In this document: in pieces, positions 53,061-60,862 of the stretch
Layout: each line of letters begins with the position of its first letter
Position numbering within the stretch: position 1 is the first letter of the stretch
Assembly: GCF_018919215.1 (NCBI RefSeq)
Contig: NZ_JAHLQK010000001.1
Coordinates: 590,430-654,429, forward strand
Origin: Alkaliphilus flagellatus
GTDB lineage: Bacteria > Bacillota > Clostridia > Peptostreptococcales > Natronincolaceae
Direction of reading: 5' to 3'
Length of the DNA: 64,000 nucleotides
The notes under the pieces: generated by a model
The model's input: only the letters and a program-made list of their open reading frames with translations
Told to the model about the DNA's origin: nothing
The model's database searches: none
Position numbers and translations under genes: made by a program

Positions 53061-53095
53061 GTGCATAGGTGTATTTTTAATATACTTAATATTAT

Positions 53096-54829
53096 TTAAA
53101 GTTTTTTCTCACCAGTTGAGCAATCTATCTTTGCAACACCAGAATCATCTATTTGTGCAATACAATCATTAGATGAATCACTTGGAAATACACATTGATA
53201 AGTTTTATATCCACCATCTAGGTTTTTAGCAGTATAACCATTTTGTATCAATATTCTACTAGCATTATATCCTCTAATACCAACTTGACAGTATATATGG
53301 ATTGTTTTATCTTTTGGTAATTCTCCTAAGCGGCTTCTAAGCTCTCCAAGTGGTATTAGTATAGAACCTTTAATAAATCCTAATTCATTTTCTTCTGCTT
53401 CTCTAACGTCTACTAAAATGCCACCATCTTTTACAATATTATCAATCTCATGCCACTGTACAGTACTTACTAGTCCATTCATTATATTTGAAGCAACAAA
53501 TCCAAACATATTAACTGGATCTTTAGCAGAAGAGAATGGAGGTGCATAGGATAATTCTAATTCTTTTAAATCCATAGCATTCAGATTAGCAGCTATAGCT
53601 GTAGCAATAACATCGATTCTTTTTTCAACACCATCATATCCAACTGCTTGGGCGCCGAAAATTTTTCCAGTTTCAGGATCAAATAGCATTTTCATAGAAA
53701 TAGGGAAGGCACCAGGATAATAACCTGCATGGGAACCTGGATGTATATGAATTGCTTCATATTTAACCCCTCTAGCTTTTAGTAGTTTTTCGTTATTACC
53801 AGTGGACGCCACAGCCATATCAAAAACTTTAGCTACAGAAGTTCCTATAGTGCCAACATATTTTTCAGATTTACCGCAAATGTTATCTGCTACAATCCTA
53901 CCTTGTTTATTAGCAGGGCCAGCCAGAGGAATCATGGTTGGTTTACCGCTAATAAAATCTACTACTTCAATAGCGTCTCCTATTGCATATATGTTTTCAT
54001 CTGAAGTCTGAAGATATTCATTTACTTGAATACCCCCTCTTTCACCAACTTTCAACCCTGCATCTTTAGCAAGTTGGTTTTCGGGCCTAACACCTATGGA
54101 AAATATAATTAGATCAGTTTCTATTTCCTTTCCACTTTGTAGAACCAACTTTTTACCTTGGTTTTCAAAGGATTTAACTCCATCACCTAGGATTAGATCT
54201 ATACCCTTAGATTTTATATGATTATGCAAAATAGAAGCCATTTCGTAGTCGATAGGTCCCATTATTTGATCAGCCGCTTCTACAAGAGTTACATGTATAC
54301 CTTTATGATGTAAGTTTTCTGCCATTTCAATACCGATAAAACCACCACCTATAACTATTGCGGACTTTGGTTTTTTAGTATCTACAAAAGATTTAATAGC
54401 ATCTGTATCTGGTATATTGCGTAATGTAAACAGATTTTTAGCTTCATTTATTCCGGGGATAGGTGGTTTAATTGGATTAGCACCAGGTGAAAGAACAAGT
54501 ATATCATAGGATTCTTCATATATTTCATTAGTTTTTAAGTTTTTAATAGTTAACTTCTTTTGGGAAGGATCTATTTTAATAACTTCGCTTAGAACACGAA
54601 TATCCATATTGAACTTTTTTGACATTCCTTCTGCAGTTTGAACTAACAAAGCCTCTCTTTTTTCAATAATGTTTCCAATATAATAAGGAAGACCACAGTT
54701 AGCAAAGGAAATATACTCTCCTCTTTCAAACATAATAATTTCTGCATTTTCATCCATTCTTCGTAATCTAGCAGCAGTAGAAGCACCGCCTGCTACACCA
54801 CCTACAATAATTACTTTTTTACTCATCAT
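53096..54829 (-). CDS. CoA-disulfide/persulfide reductase with C-terminal rhodanese domain
   Basis: 577-residue FAD enzyme. It has the N-terminal Rossmann loop VIIVGGVAGGASTAARLRR, active cysteine C45 in SFANCGLPYYIG, a NAD(P)H loop AIVIGGGFIGIEMAENL, the second FAD site NIYAIGDAIEV and the dimerisation domain. A rhodanese domain (about 455-545) with C514 in YCQVGIRGYNAS follows. CoADR-rhodanese fusions reduce CoA disulfide or CoA/glutathione persulfides and polysulfides. A short tail after the rhodanese adds C546, C556 and C570 (FPSDSSNDCIAQIDDSG region), which I do not recognise from the family. It is downstream of an ArsR-family gene, with a matching palindrome ahead of both. Confidence 0.9.
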   Translation of the reverse strand: MMSKKVIIVGGVAGGASTAARLRRMDENAEIIMFERGEYISFANCGLPYYIGNIIEKREALLVQTAEGMSKKFNMDIRVLSEVIKIDPSQKKLTIKNLKTNEIYEESYDILVLSPGANPIKPPIPGINEAKNLFTLRNIPDTDAIKSFVDTKKPKSAIVIGGGFIGIEMAENLHHKGIHVTLVEAADQIMGPIDYEMASILHNHIKSKGIDLILGDGVKSFENQGKKLVLQSGKEIETDLIIFSIGVRPENQLAKDAGLKVGERGGIQVNEYLQTSDENIYAIGDAIEVVDFISGKPTMIPLAGPANKQGRIVADNICGKSEKYVGTIGTSVAKVFDMAVASTGNNEKLLKARGVKYEAIHIHPGSHAGYYPGAFPISMKMLFDPETGKIFGAQAVGYDGVEKRIDVIATAIAANLNAMDLKELELSYAPPFSSAKDPVNMFGFVASNIMNGLVSTVQWHEIDNIVKDGGILVDVREAEENELGFIKGSILIPLGELRSRLGELPKDKTIHIYCQVGIRGYNASRILIQNGYTAKNLDGGYKTYQCVFPSDSSNDCIAQIDDSGVAKIDCSTGEKKL

Positions 54830-54882
54830 AAAATCCTCCTAGTCTTTAAATGATATATTAAATTATAAAACTCTAAATTTAT

Positions 54883-54902
54883 ATATTGTGATATTACGAT
54901 AT
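54883..54902. promoter_or_regulatory. ArsR operator candidate before the reductase gene
   Basis: ATATTGTGAT-ATTACGATAT, an imperfect 20-base palindrome (8 of 10 positions). The 12-base core ATATTACGATAT is identical to that at 55264-55275. Confidence 0.6.
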
Positions 54903-54942
54903 TAGCTATAAATATAAATTAACACTGTGTCAATAACTAAAT

Positions 54943-55233
54943 TTAGTTATTGACAATAGCATTAACGATAGCCTTGGCCTTAGGATTAACAACCTTGTAA
55001 ACGATTTCTAAACCGTTTCTTTCGCCAGCAATAATACCGGAGCTTCTAAGTTTAGCCAAGTGCTGAGAAATAGTAGACTGAGGGATATCTAAGCAATTTT
55101 GAATTTTAGACACATTGCATCCATTGCAGCTAATCAATCCTTGAACTATACAAAGTCGTATAGGATGAGCGAGTGCTTTTAAAATCTCAGCATTTTCATC
55201 AAAAATCTTAGTATCATTTGAAAAAGGGTCCAT
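54943..55233 (-). CDS. ArsR family transcriptional regulator, cysteine-rich
   Basis: 96-residue winged-helix regulator. The HTH is IPQSTISQHLAKLRSSGII, and the wing GERNGLEIVYKVV. It has four cysteines: C28 (IRLCIV), C36, C39 (SCNGCN) and C47 (QNCL). The paired C36-x2-C39 plus C28/C47 differ from the CVC metal site of ArsR and could form a dithiol or persulfide sensor, or bind a metal. I chose ATG 55233 since AAGGAGG lies 5 bases upstream. It precedes the CoA-disulfide/persulfide reductase gene on the same strand, with near-identical palindromes before both genes, so it probably represses both. Confidence 0.88.
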   Translation of the reverse strand: MDPFSNDTKIFDENAEILKALAHPIRLCIVQGLISCNGCNVSKIQNCLDIPQSTISQHLAKLRSSGIIAGERNGLEIVYKVVNPKAKAIVNAIVNN

Positions 55234-55255
55234 AAGATAACCTCCTTGCATCCTA

Positions 55256-55275
55256 ATATCATAATATTACGATAT
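55256..55275. promoter_or_regulatory. ArsR operator candidate before arsR
   Basis: ATATCATAAT-ATTACGATAT, a 20-base palindrome with 9 of 10 positions paired; shares ATATTACGATAT with the site at 54883-54902. Confidence 0.6.
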
Positions 55276-55401
55276 ATAAAAATGCGTGTCAAGTATTTTT
55301 TATAACATTTTATAGAATACTTTTAAAATCAAGTATTCAATCTAAAAACAATCATAAAAGGGAAAGATTCCGCTCATTTTTATGTAATAAATCATAAATT
55401 T

Positions 55402-56274
55402 TTAAATATCAGATTTTGTTAACATAGCTCTCATTTCAGTTAAGTTTTCTTCAAGACTTTTATCAACTGTATATGCTCTATCTACATGACTAATAAGTTT
55501 TTCATGCATATTTGCTAATATGTAGTCGGATTGTTCTGTTTGGTTTAAGACATCTCCAATATATTTCTTCTGTGTAGTAATTGTATCCGTTACTGCATTT
55601 ACTTCATCTTCAACAGATTTAAAGCCTTGAACCATTTCCTCAATTTTAGTATTTACTATTTGCCCCATATTAATTCCATCTGCTATTGCAGCTGTACTTT
55701 TAGTATTATTTTCAATTGCAACTTTAATTTCATTCTGTATGTTAGTTATTAAAGATTGTATTATGGAAGTGCTAGAGTTTGTCATTTCAGCAAGCTTTCT
55801 AACTTCATCTGCAACTACAGCAAATCCTCTACCATGTTCACCAGCCCTTGCAGCTTCAATAGCTGCATTTAGTGCTAATAAATTTGTTTGTTTTGCTATA
55901 TCTGTAATAGTTTTTATTATATTTGTTATTTCACTAGAACTCTCATTCAAATTAAGCATAGAATCAGATGAATATTTTGATTGGATTTGCAACTCCAACA
56001 TTACCTTAGATAAGCTATTTGCAGCCTGTTGACCCTCTAAAGATTTATTAACCGAATCTCTTGAAATACTATTTAACTTGTCACTCCGCTCTGATAAATA
56101 AATGGCCAAGCTATTGGATTCATTAGATATTGACTTTACCTTTTCTATAGTGTTTTTAATCTCATCAGCAAGAAGAGATAACTCATCATGTTGCTCGTTA
56201 ACTAAGCCATGCTGTTGGATAATGGTTCCCATTCTTTCATAAATATTCTTAATGTGATCTTTAAATAGATCCAT
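55402..56274 (-). CDS. Soluble methyl-accepting chemotaxis-type protein
   Basis: 290 residues from ATG 56274, which has AAGGAGG before it. No membrane helix is present; the N-terminal 40 residues ([23 protein letters not shown]) are helical. The remainder is coiled-coil MCP signalling domain with the tip [20 protein letters not shown] near residues 125-145. It lacks any sensor domain I can recognise, so it probably senses through a partner or through the short N-terminal helix. It is monocistronic on the minus strand. Confidence 0.88.
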   Translation of the reverse strand: MDLFKDHIKNIYERMGTIIQQHGLVNEQHDELSLLADEIKNTIEKVKSISNESNSLAIYLSERSDKLNSISRDSVNKSLEGQQAANSLSKVMLELQIQSKYSSDSMLNLNESSSEITNIIKTITDIAKQTNLLALNAAIEAARAGEHGRGFAVVADEVRKLAEMTNSSTSIIQSLITNIQNEIKVAIENNTKSTAAIADGINMGQIVNTKIEEMVQGFKSVEDEVNAVTDTITTQKKYIGDVLNQTEQSDYILANMHEKLISHVDRAYTVDKSLEENLTEMRAMLTKSDI

Positions 56275-56646
56275 AAAAATCCTCCTTTGTATGTAAGTGA
56301 ATAGTAAATATATATTATCAAACATTTAGTAAAATATATGTGATTCATGTCAAGTTACTTTGTTAAAATACTTAGATTAAATACTATAATATCATAAATT
56401 TTGGTAATTTAATAATATAATATAGAAATTTTGACTACACTATAGTAATATGGAATATGTAGAAAAGATCATTTGATGCTATAGCATCGGCTCCTGTCAC
56501 ACTTAAATTTTAAAACTTTATTTTAAAATTTCAAGCGCTCAAAATACTACTAAGATTCTACTCCTTTAGAAAAGATAAGGAATTAAAAAACTTATATTTT
56601 CGTATAGAGTAGGAAAATTTAGCAATAAGAAAGAGAGGAAATACAT
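56275..56646. other. Divergent intergenic region with two stem-loops
   Basis: About 370 bases between the MCP and cyclophilin genes. GATGCTATAGCATC at 56475-56488 is a perfect palindrome. AAATTTTAAAA (56505-56515) pairs with TTTTAAAATTT (56521-56531). No role is evident; neither resembles a terminator for the flanking divergent genes. Confidence 0.45.
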
Positions 56647-57165
56647 ATGAAAAATCCAATAGTTACAATTACAATGGAAAATGGAAAGCAGATGAAGGCA
56701 GAACTTTATCCAGAGATAGCTCCTAATACTGTTAATAACTTTATATCCTTAATAAACAAAGGGTACTATAATGGTGTTATTTTCCATAGGGTAATACCAG
56801 GATTTATGATTCAAGGTGGAGATCCAAATGGAACAGGTACTGGTGGACCAGGATATAGTATAAAGGGAGAGTTTAGTGGAAATGGTTTTAAAAATGATTT
56901 AAAGCATACCAAAGGCGTTCTTTCTATGGCAAGAACAATGGCTCCTAACTCAGCAGGCTCCCAGTTTTTTGTTATGGTAGCTAACTCTCCACACTTAGAT
57001 GGCCAATATGCTGCTTTTGGTAAGGTGATTGAAGGAATAGAAGTAGCAGATGAAATTGTATCAGTAGATCGTAACTATAGCGATAAGCCAAATGTTGATC
57101 AAAGAATGAAAGAAGTAACTGTAGATACATTTGGAGTAGATTATCCAGAACCAGAAAAAATGTAG
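56647..57165 (+). CDS. ppiB: Cyclophilin-type peptidyl-prolyl cis-trans isomerase
   Basis: 172-residue cytoplasmic cyclophilin without signal peptide. The active-site elements are GVIFHRVIPGFMIQGGDPNGTGTGG (catalytic Arg in FHRV), LSMARTMAPNSAGSQFFVMV and LDGQYAAFGKVIEG. It assists protein folding by proline isomerisation. ATG follows AAGAGAGG. It is monocistronic with a strong terminator. Confidence 0.96.
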   Translation: MKNPIVTITMENGKQMKAELYPEIAPNTVNNFISLINKGYYNGVIFHRVIPGFMIQGGDPNGTGTGGPGYSIKGEFSGNGFKNDLKHTKGVLSMARTMAPNSAGSQFFVMVANSPHLDGQYAAFGKVIEGIEVADEIVSVDRNYSDKPNVDQRMKEVTVDTFGVDYPEPEKM

Positions 57166-57173
57166 ATTATTTT

Positions 57174-57217
57174 AAAACACCTAGAATGGTATTTAATACA
57201 TTCTAGGTGTTTTTTTA
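57174..57217 (+). terminator. Intrinsic terminator after ppiB
   Basis: AAAACACCTAGAATG (57174-57188) and its complement (57199-57213), 10-base loop, then T-run. Confidence 0.9.
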
Positions 57218-57383
57218 TATTCTAATGACGCAGTCCTTACAAAGTACTAACAGGTAGAACTCTGAAAACAAGCTTATATTATGTAATTATATATAAAGTA
57301 AATCACACTATTCAGGTCTATTGAATATTATGGTATGACGAATGATTTAATATATAAAGCTAATTTAAGGGAGGTAATTAAAA

Positions 57384-57617
57384 GTGTATTACAACGGATG
57401 TAATCAATATTCATACCAATATGGAAACTGTGGATCATGTCAAATTTATCCAGTTCCATTTATGCCTACTAACCCATTATACGCTCATGCTTATGTACCT
57501 TATCAATCCTTTACGACTACATTCCCTATAGGAGAAGCATTGATGAAGGGGACTATATTCCCAGAGTTATCTAATGTGTATAATCCATATGAAGATTATC
57601 GGAAGGAGGAAAAATAA
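57384..57617 (+). CDS. cotJA: Spore coat protein CotJA
   Basis: 77-residue CotJA family protein. A Tyr/Cys/Asn-rich start (YNGCNQYSYQYGNCGSC) precedes the family core YVPYQSF-x4-PIGEALMKGTIFPELSNVYNPYE. It is needed in the spore coat assembly of CotJC. The GTG start follows AAGGGAGG. It is the first gene of cotJABC, with a 1-base overlap to cotJB. Expression is expected in the mother cell during sporulation, but I could not define the promoter. Confidence 0.9.
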   Translation: MYYNGCNQYSYQYGNCGSCQIYPVPFMPTNPLYAHAYVPYQSFTTTFPIGEALMKGTIFPELSNVYNPYEDYRKEEK

Positions 57618-57865
57618 TGGGCGATAGACATAAATTATTAAAACAAATTCAGGAAGTAGAATTTGCTGCAGTAGAGTGGCAACTGTACTTAGATACACAT
57701 CGCTATGATCAAAGAGCATTGATGGAGTATAACAACTATTCGAACCAGTTATTAATGTTAAAACAACAATACGAAATGCTTTATGGCCCACTTTTAAATT
57801 ATGGGTTCTCTCCTAATCATGGTTCATGGAGATGGCTCGATAGTCCATGGCCATGGGAAGAATAA
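57617..57865 (+). CDS. cotJB: Spore coat protein CotJB
   Basis: 82 residues with the CotJB pattern: LLKQIQEVEFAAVEWQLYLDTHRYDQRALMEYN, then a Trp-rich end (WRWLDSPWPWEE). It works with CotJA and CotJC in the spore coat. Start overlaps the cotJA stop (TAATG), and GGAAGGAGG lies just before it. Confidence 0.92.
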   Translation: MGDRHKLLKQIQEVEFAAVEWQLYLDTHRYDQRALMEYNNYSNQLLMLKQQYEMLYGPLLNYGFSPNHGSWRWLDSPWPWEE

Positions 57866-57894
57866 TGATAAAAGGAAATTAAGGAGGGAAATAT

Positions 57895-58467
57895 ATGTGG
57901 ATTTATGAAAAAAAACTAGAGTATCCAGTTAAAATTCATTGCAAAGATTTAAGAATGGCTAAATATTTATTAACTCAATACGGAGGCCCAGATGGAGAAC
58001 TTTCTGCAGCTATAAGATATTTAAATCAAAGATATACAATTCCTACTAATGAAGCAAAAGGTCTTCTAACAGACATCGGTACGGAAGAATTAGCTCACGT
58101 AGAAATAATATGCACAATGATTTATCAATTAACAAAGGATGCTACTGTAGAAGAGTTAGAAGCAGCAGGACTTGGTTCTAATTATGCCATTAGAAATGGA
58201 GCATTATTTCCAACAGATTCCAATGGTGTGCCTTGGACAGCATCATATATTCAGGCCCATGCAGATCCTATTACAGATTTACATGAAGATATGGCAGCTG
58301 AACAAAAAGCCAGATCTACTTATGAGCATTTACTAAAATTAACTGATGACCCAGGAATAAAAGATGCTCTAAGGTTTTTATGGGAGAGAGAAGTTGTACA
58401 TTATCAAAGATTTGGAGAAGCGTTAAGGATTGTACAAGAATATATGCAGTGTAAAAAGATTTTTTAA
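57895..58467 (+). CDS. cotJC: CotJC, spore-coat manganese catalase
   Basis: 190-residue ferritin-like di-manganese protein. Metal-ligand glutamates are in GGPDGELSAAIRYL, GTEELAHVEII (E and H) and the later DLHEDMAAEQKAR and REVVHYQRFGEAL (E and H) helices. It is smaller than soluble Mn catalases, as usual for CotJC, and probably removes peroxide at the spore coat. ATG follows AAGGAGGG. It ends the cotJABC operon. Confidence 0.94.
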   Translation: MWIYEKKLEYPVKIHCKDLRMAKYLLTQYGGPDGELSAAIRYLNQRYTIPTNEAKGLLTDIGTEELAHVEIICTMIYQLTKDATVEELEAAGLGSNYAIRNGALFPTDSNGVPWTASYIQAHADPITDLHEDMAAEQKARSTYEHLLKLTDDPGIKDALRFLWEREVVHYQRFGEALRIVQEYMQCKKIF

Positions 58468-58480
58468 TTTGAAACAGTTT

Positions 58481-58525
58481 TAACTAAGGAATATCTCAAC
58501 CGAGATATTCCTTAGTTATTTTTTG
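58481..58525 (+). terminator. Intrinsic terminator after cotJC
   Basis: TAACTAAGGAATATCTC (58481-58497) and its perfect complement (58502-58518), AACC loop, then T-run. Confidence 0.92.
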
Positions 58526-58594
58526 TGAAAAAAGAAAAATATTTTAGGAATAATTAGCATCCCTATATTCATACTAATTAGATATACAACTGAC

Positions 58595-59002
58595 CTATTT
58601 AATTGGCAGTATATCATACTCAACTTTATATTTATTAAAATCATAGAGTTCAATTTCTACCCTAGGATTTTCTTTATCAATAAAATCAAATAATAGGACA
58701 GGTCTAAGTTGTTTATCATTTTTAATTATTCCACTTTTTTCAATGCCATCACAAATACTTTTAGGGTAATTATGTAGGTCTCCCATCCTTTTATCAGGGA
58801 AATATAGCTTAAGAACAGTAATCAACTGATTTTCAAGTTTAGGACCTAAATATTGTTGATTTATATAACCAGCTATCATGTTTTCATAAGCAATATATTT
58901 ACTATGTTTACCGGCTCTAGGCATCCAAGCCTGACCATTAACATTAGTTAGCTTAAAGTTAGATTTACTAAGGGGACGTCCTGGTATAGTGAATTTTAAC
59001 AT
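58595..59002 (-). CDS. RusA-like Holliday junction endonuclease
   Basis: 135 residues from ATG 59002, which has GGAGGTG before it. The RusA family signature is clear: start LKFTIPGRPLSKSN, metal-binding D in GDLHNYPKSICDGI with the second Asp, and GIIKNDKQL near residue 95. RusA resolves four-way DNA junctions and is mostly carried by phages. No phage gene lies nearby, and the gene is framed by cotJC and lepB. It is therefore either a domesticated phage gene or a chromosomal branch of the family. Confidence 0.85.
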   Translation of the reverse strand: MLKFTIPGRPLSKSNFKLTNVNGQAWMPRAGKHSKYIAYENMIAGYINQQYLGPKLENQLITVLKLYFPDKRMGDLHNYPKSICDGIEKSGIIKNDKQLRPVLLFDFIDKENPRVEIELYDFNKYKVEYDILPIK

Positions 59003-59118
59003 AGTACACCTCCAACAATATTGTAACACAAAGAAGGGTGATGCTTACAGGATAGTTTTTGAATAAAGTGACAATAATTTAAGATGACTTTACTACATTA
59101 TATTTAGGATGTGTTATA

Positions 59119-59661
59119 ATGAAAAAAAAAATTGAAACAATTTTAGATTGGCTACAAGCTATTTTTATAGCTGTAATAATTGCGGTTATAATAGAGAATC
59201 TAGTATTTAGTTTCGCAGTAGTAAGTGGGCAGTCTATGTTTCCTACATTAGAAACTGAAGACAGGCTATTGGTAGCTCGCATGCCTTATATATATAAGGA
59301 ACTTAATAAGGGAGACCTTGTTATTTTCAATCCTCCCAATGGCTTAGACAAAAGGGAAATGTTTATTAAAAGAGTTATAGCTAAAGAAAATGATCATTTT
59401 TTTATTGAAGATGGTGTTTTATATATAAATGGTGAAAAACAGATAGAAAACTATACCTGTGAAGAGGAATATTTACCACGTAATTATAATTATATAGAAG
59501 GTATAGTGCCGCCTAATATGGTTTTTGTAATGGGAGATAATCGAAATGATAGTAATGATAGTCGAACTTTTGGATTTGTTCCTAAGGATAGAGTGAAGGG
59601 TAAGGTGCTTTTAAAGATTTGGCCATTAGACGAAATGAAAGCCTTTATAAGCCCTAACTAA
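59119..59661 (+). CDS. lepB: Signal peptidase I
   Basis: 180 residues with one N-terminal membrane helix (about 12-35). The catalytic serine is S39 in SGQSMFPTL, the general base K84 in MFIKRVIAKE, and box E is MGDNRNDSNDSRTFG. It is of the short Gram-positive (SipS-like) class and removes signal peptides at the outer face of the membrane. The ATG has AGGATGTGTTATA upstream, a weak Shine-Dalgarno. It is followed by queG after 13 bases. Confidence 0.95.
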   Translation: MKKKIETILDWLQAIFIAVIIAVIIENLVFSFAVVSGQSMFPTLETEDRLLVARMPYIYKELNKGDLVIFNPPNGLDKREMFIKRVIAKENDHFFIEDGVLYINGEKQIENYTCEEEYLPRNYNYIEGIVPPNMVFVMGDNRNDSNDSRTFGFVPKDRVKGKVLLKIWPLDEMKAFISPN

Positions 59662-59674
59662 AGGGGGAAACTTA

Positions 59675-60799
59675 ATGGACCTAAAGGAAAAAATTATATC
59701 TTATTCGAAAGATATAGGGATAGATTTAATTGGATTTACAGATGCTAAGCCATTTGAGGATTTGAGAAAAATATTAGTAGAACGTAAAGAAAAAGGTAAT
59801 TTATCTGGTTTTGAAGAAGAGGATATTGAGCTAAGGATTGACCCTAAAAGAACTTTAGACAGTGCTCAATCTATTATAGTTATTGCCATGTCCTATTATA
59901 TAAAAAATGAAAGAATAGGTCGCGATGAAAACCCACAGTTTTATGGGGAACTAGCTAGAACAGCTTGGGGTCAAGACTACCATATAGTACTAAAGAGCAA
60001 GTTAGAAAAGTTAGCACACTTTATTTCTAATGAATATGATGGATTTGAGTATAAGGCCTTTGTAGATACAGGGCCTTTAGTAGATAGATATTTAGCAAAT
60101 CGGGCTGGTATAGGATTTTATGGCTATAATTCGGCAATTATAAATGATAACTTTGGATCTTGGATATTTTTGGGATATATGATAACAAATCTTCCAATTA
60201 AAAATGACAAGCCTTTAAATATAAGTTGTTTAGGGTGTAATTTATGTATTAAAAACTGTCCTACGTCAGCTATAGAAGGTCCATATGAATTTAATGCTAA
60301 TAAATGCTTATCTAATATATTACAGCAAAAAAGAGAAATTCCAGAGGTAAAATTATCAATAATTAACAATAAAATATATGGATGTGATATATGTCAAAAT
60401 GTTTGTCCTCATAACATAGACATTAAGGAAATGACAACTAAGGCATTTATACCTGATGATCTTCCTTATAAGGTTGATTTAATACCATTACTTAAATTAT
60501 CTAATAAAGAGTACAATTCGCTTTTCAAGGAAAATGCATCAGGATGGAGAGGGAAAAAAATATTACAGAGAAATGCAATAATTGCCCTAGGAAATTACAA
60601 AGACAAAGAAGCTATACCTTATTTAATACCTATGCTGAAGGATGTAAGGCCAGATATTAGAAAAATAACAATATGGGCTTTATATAATATTAATCCTAAA
60701 GTAGCTGTAGAGCTAATTAATACTATTAAGGATAGTGAAAAGGAACAAGATGTACTAGAAACCATAAATATGTATTTGAATAAATATTATAATAAATAG
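59675..60799 (+). CDS. queG: Epoxyqueuosine reductase QueG
   Basis: Cobalamin and Fe-S enzyme for the last step of queuosine synthesis on tRNA. The 374 residues include the N-terminal cobalamin-binding part (YSKDIGIDLIGFTDAKPF; GFYGYNSAIIN) and two [4Fe-4S] motifs, CLGCNLCIKNCP and CDICQNVCP, near residues 186-250. A C-terminal HEAT-like repeat region (about 295-374) follows. ATG follows AAGGGGG. It lies between lepB and the Lon-like protease gene on the same strand. Confidence 0.94.
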   Translation: MDLKEKIISYSKDIGIDLIGFTDAKPFEDLRKILVERKEKGNLSGFEEEDIELRIDPKRTLDSAQSIIVIAMSYYIKNERIGRDENPQFYGELARTAWGQDYHIVLKSKLEKLAHFISNEYDGFEYKAFVDTGPLVDRYLANRAGIGFYGYNSAIINDNFGSWIFLGYMITNLPIKNDKPLNISCLGCNLCIKNCPTSAIEGPYEFNANKCLSNILQQKREIPEVKLSIINNKIYGCDICQNVCPHNIDIKEMTTKAFIPDDLPYKVDLIPLLKLSNKEYNSLFKENASGWRGKKILQRNAIIALGNYKDKEAIPYLIPMLKDVRPDIRKITIWALYNINPKVAVELINTIKDSEKEQDVLETINMYLNKYYNK

Positions 60800-60862
60800 T
60801 GTAGCAAAGTGTCCCTCCTGAATAGGATAATAATGAAGCTATCTAATAAGGGAGGGAGATTG

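Noticed and set aside
58595-59002. Prophage remnant around the RusA-like gene
   Set aside because: No integrase, structural or replication phage genes and no attachment-site repeats nearby.
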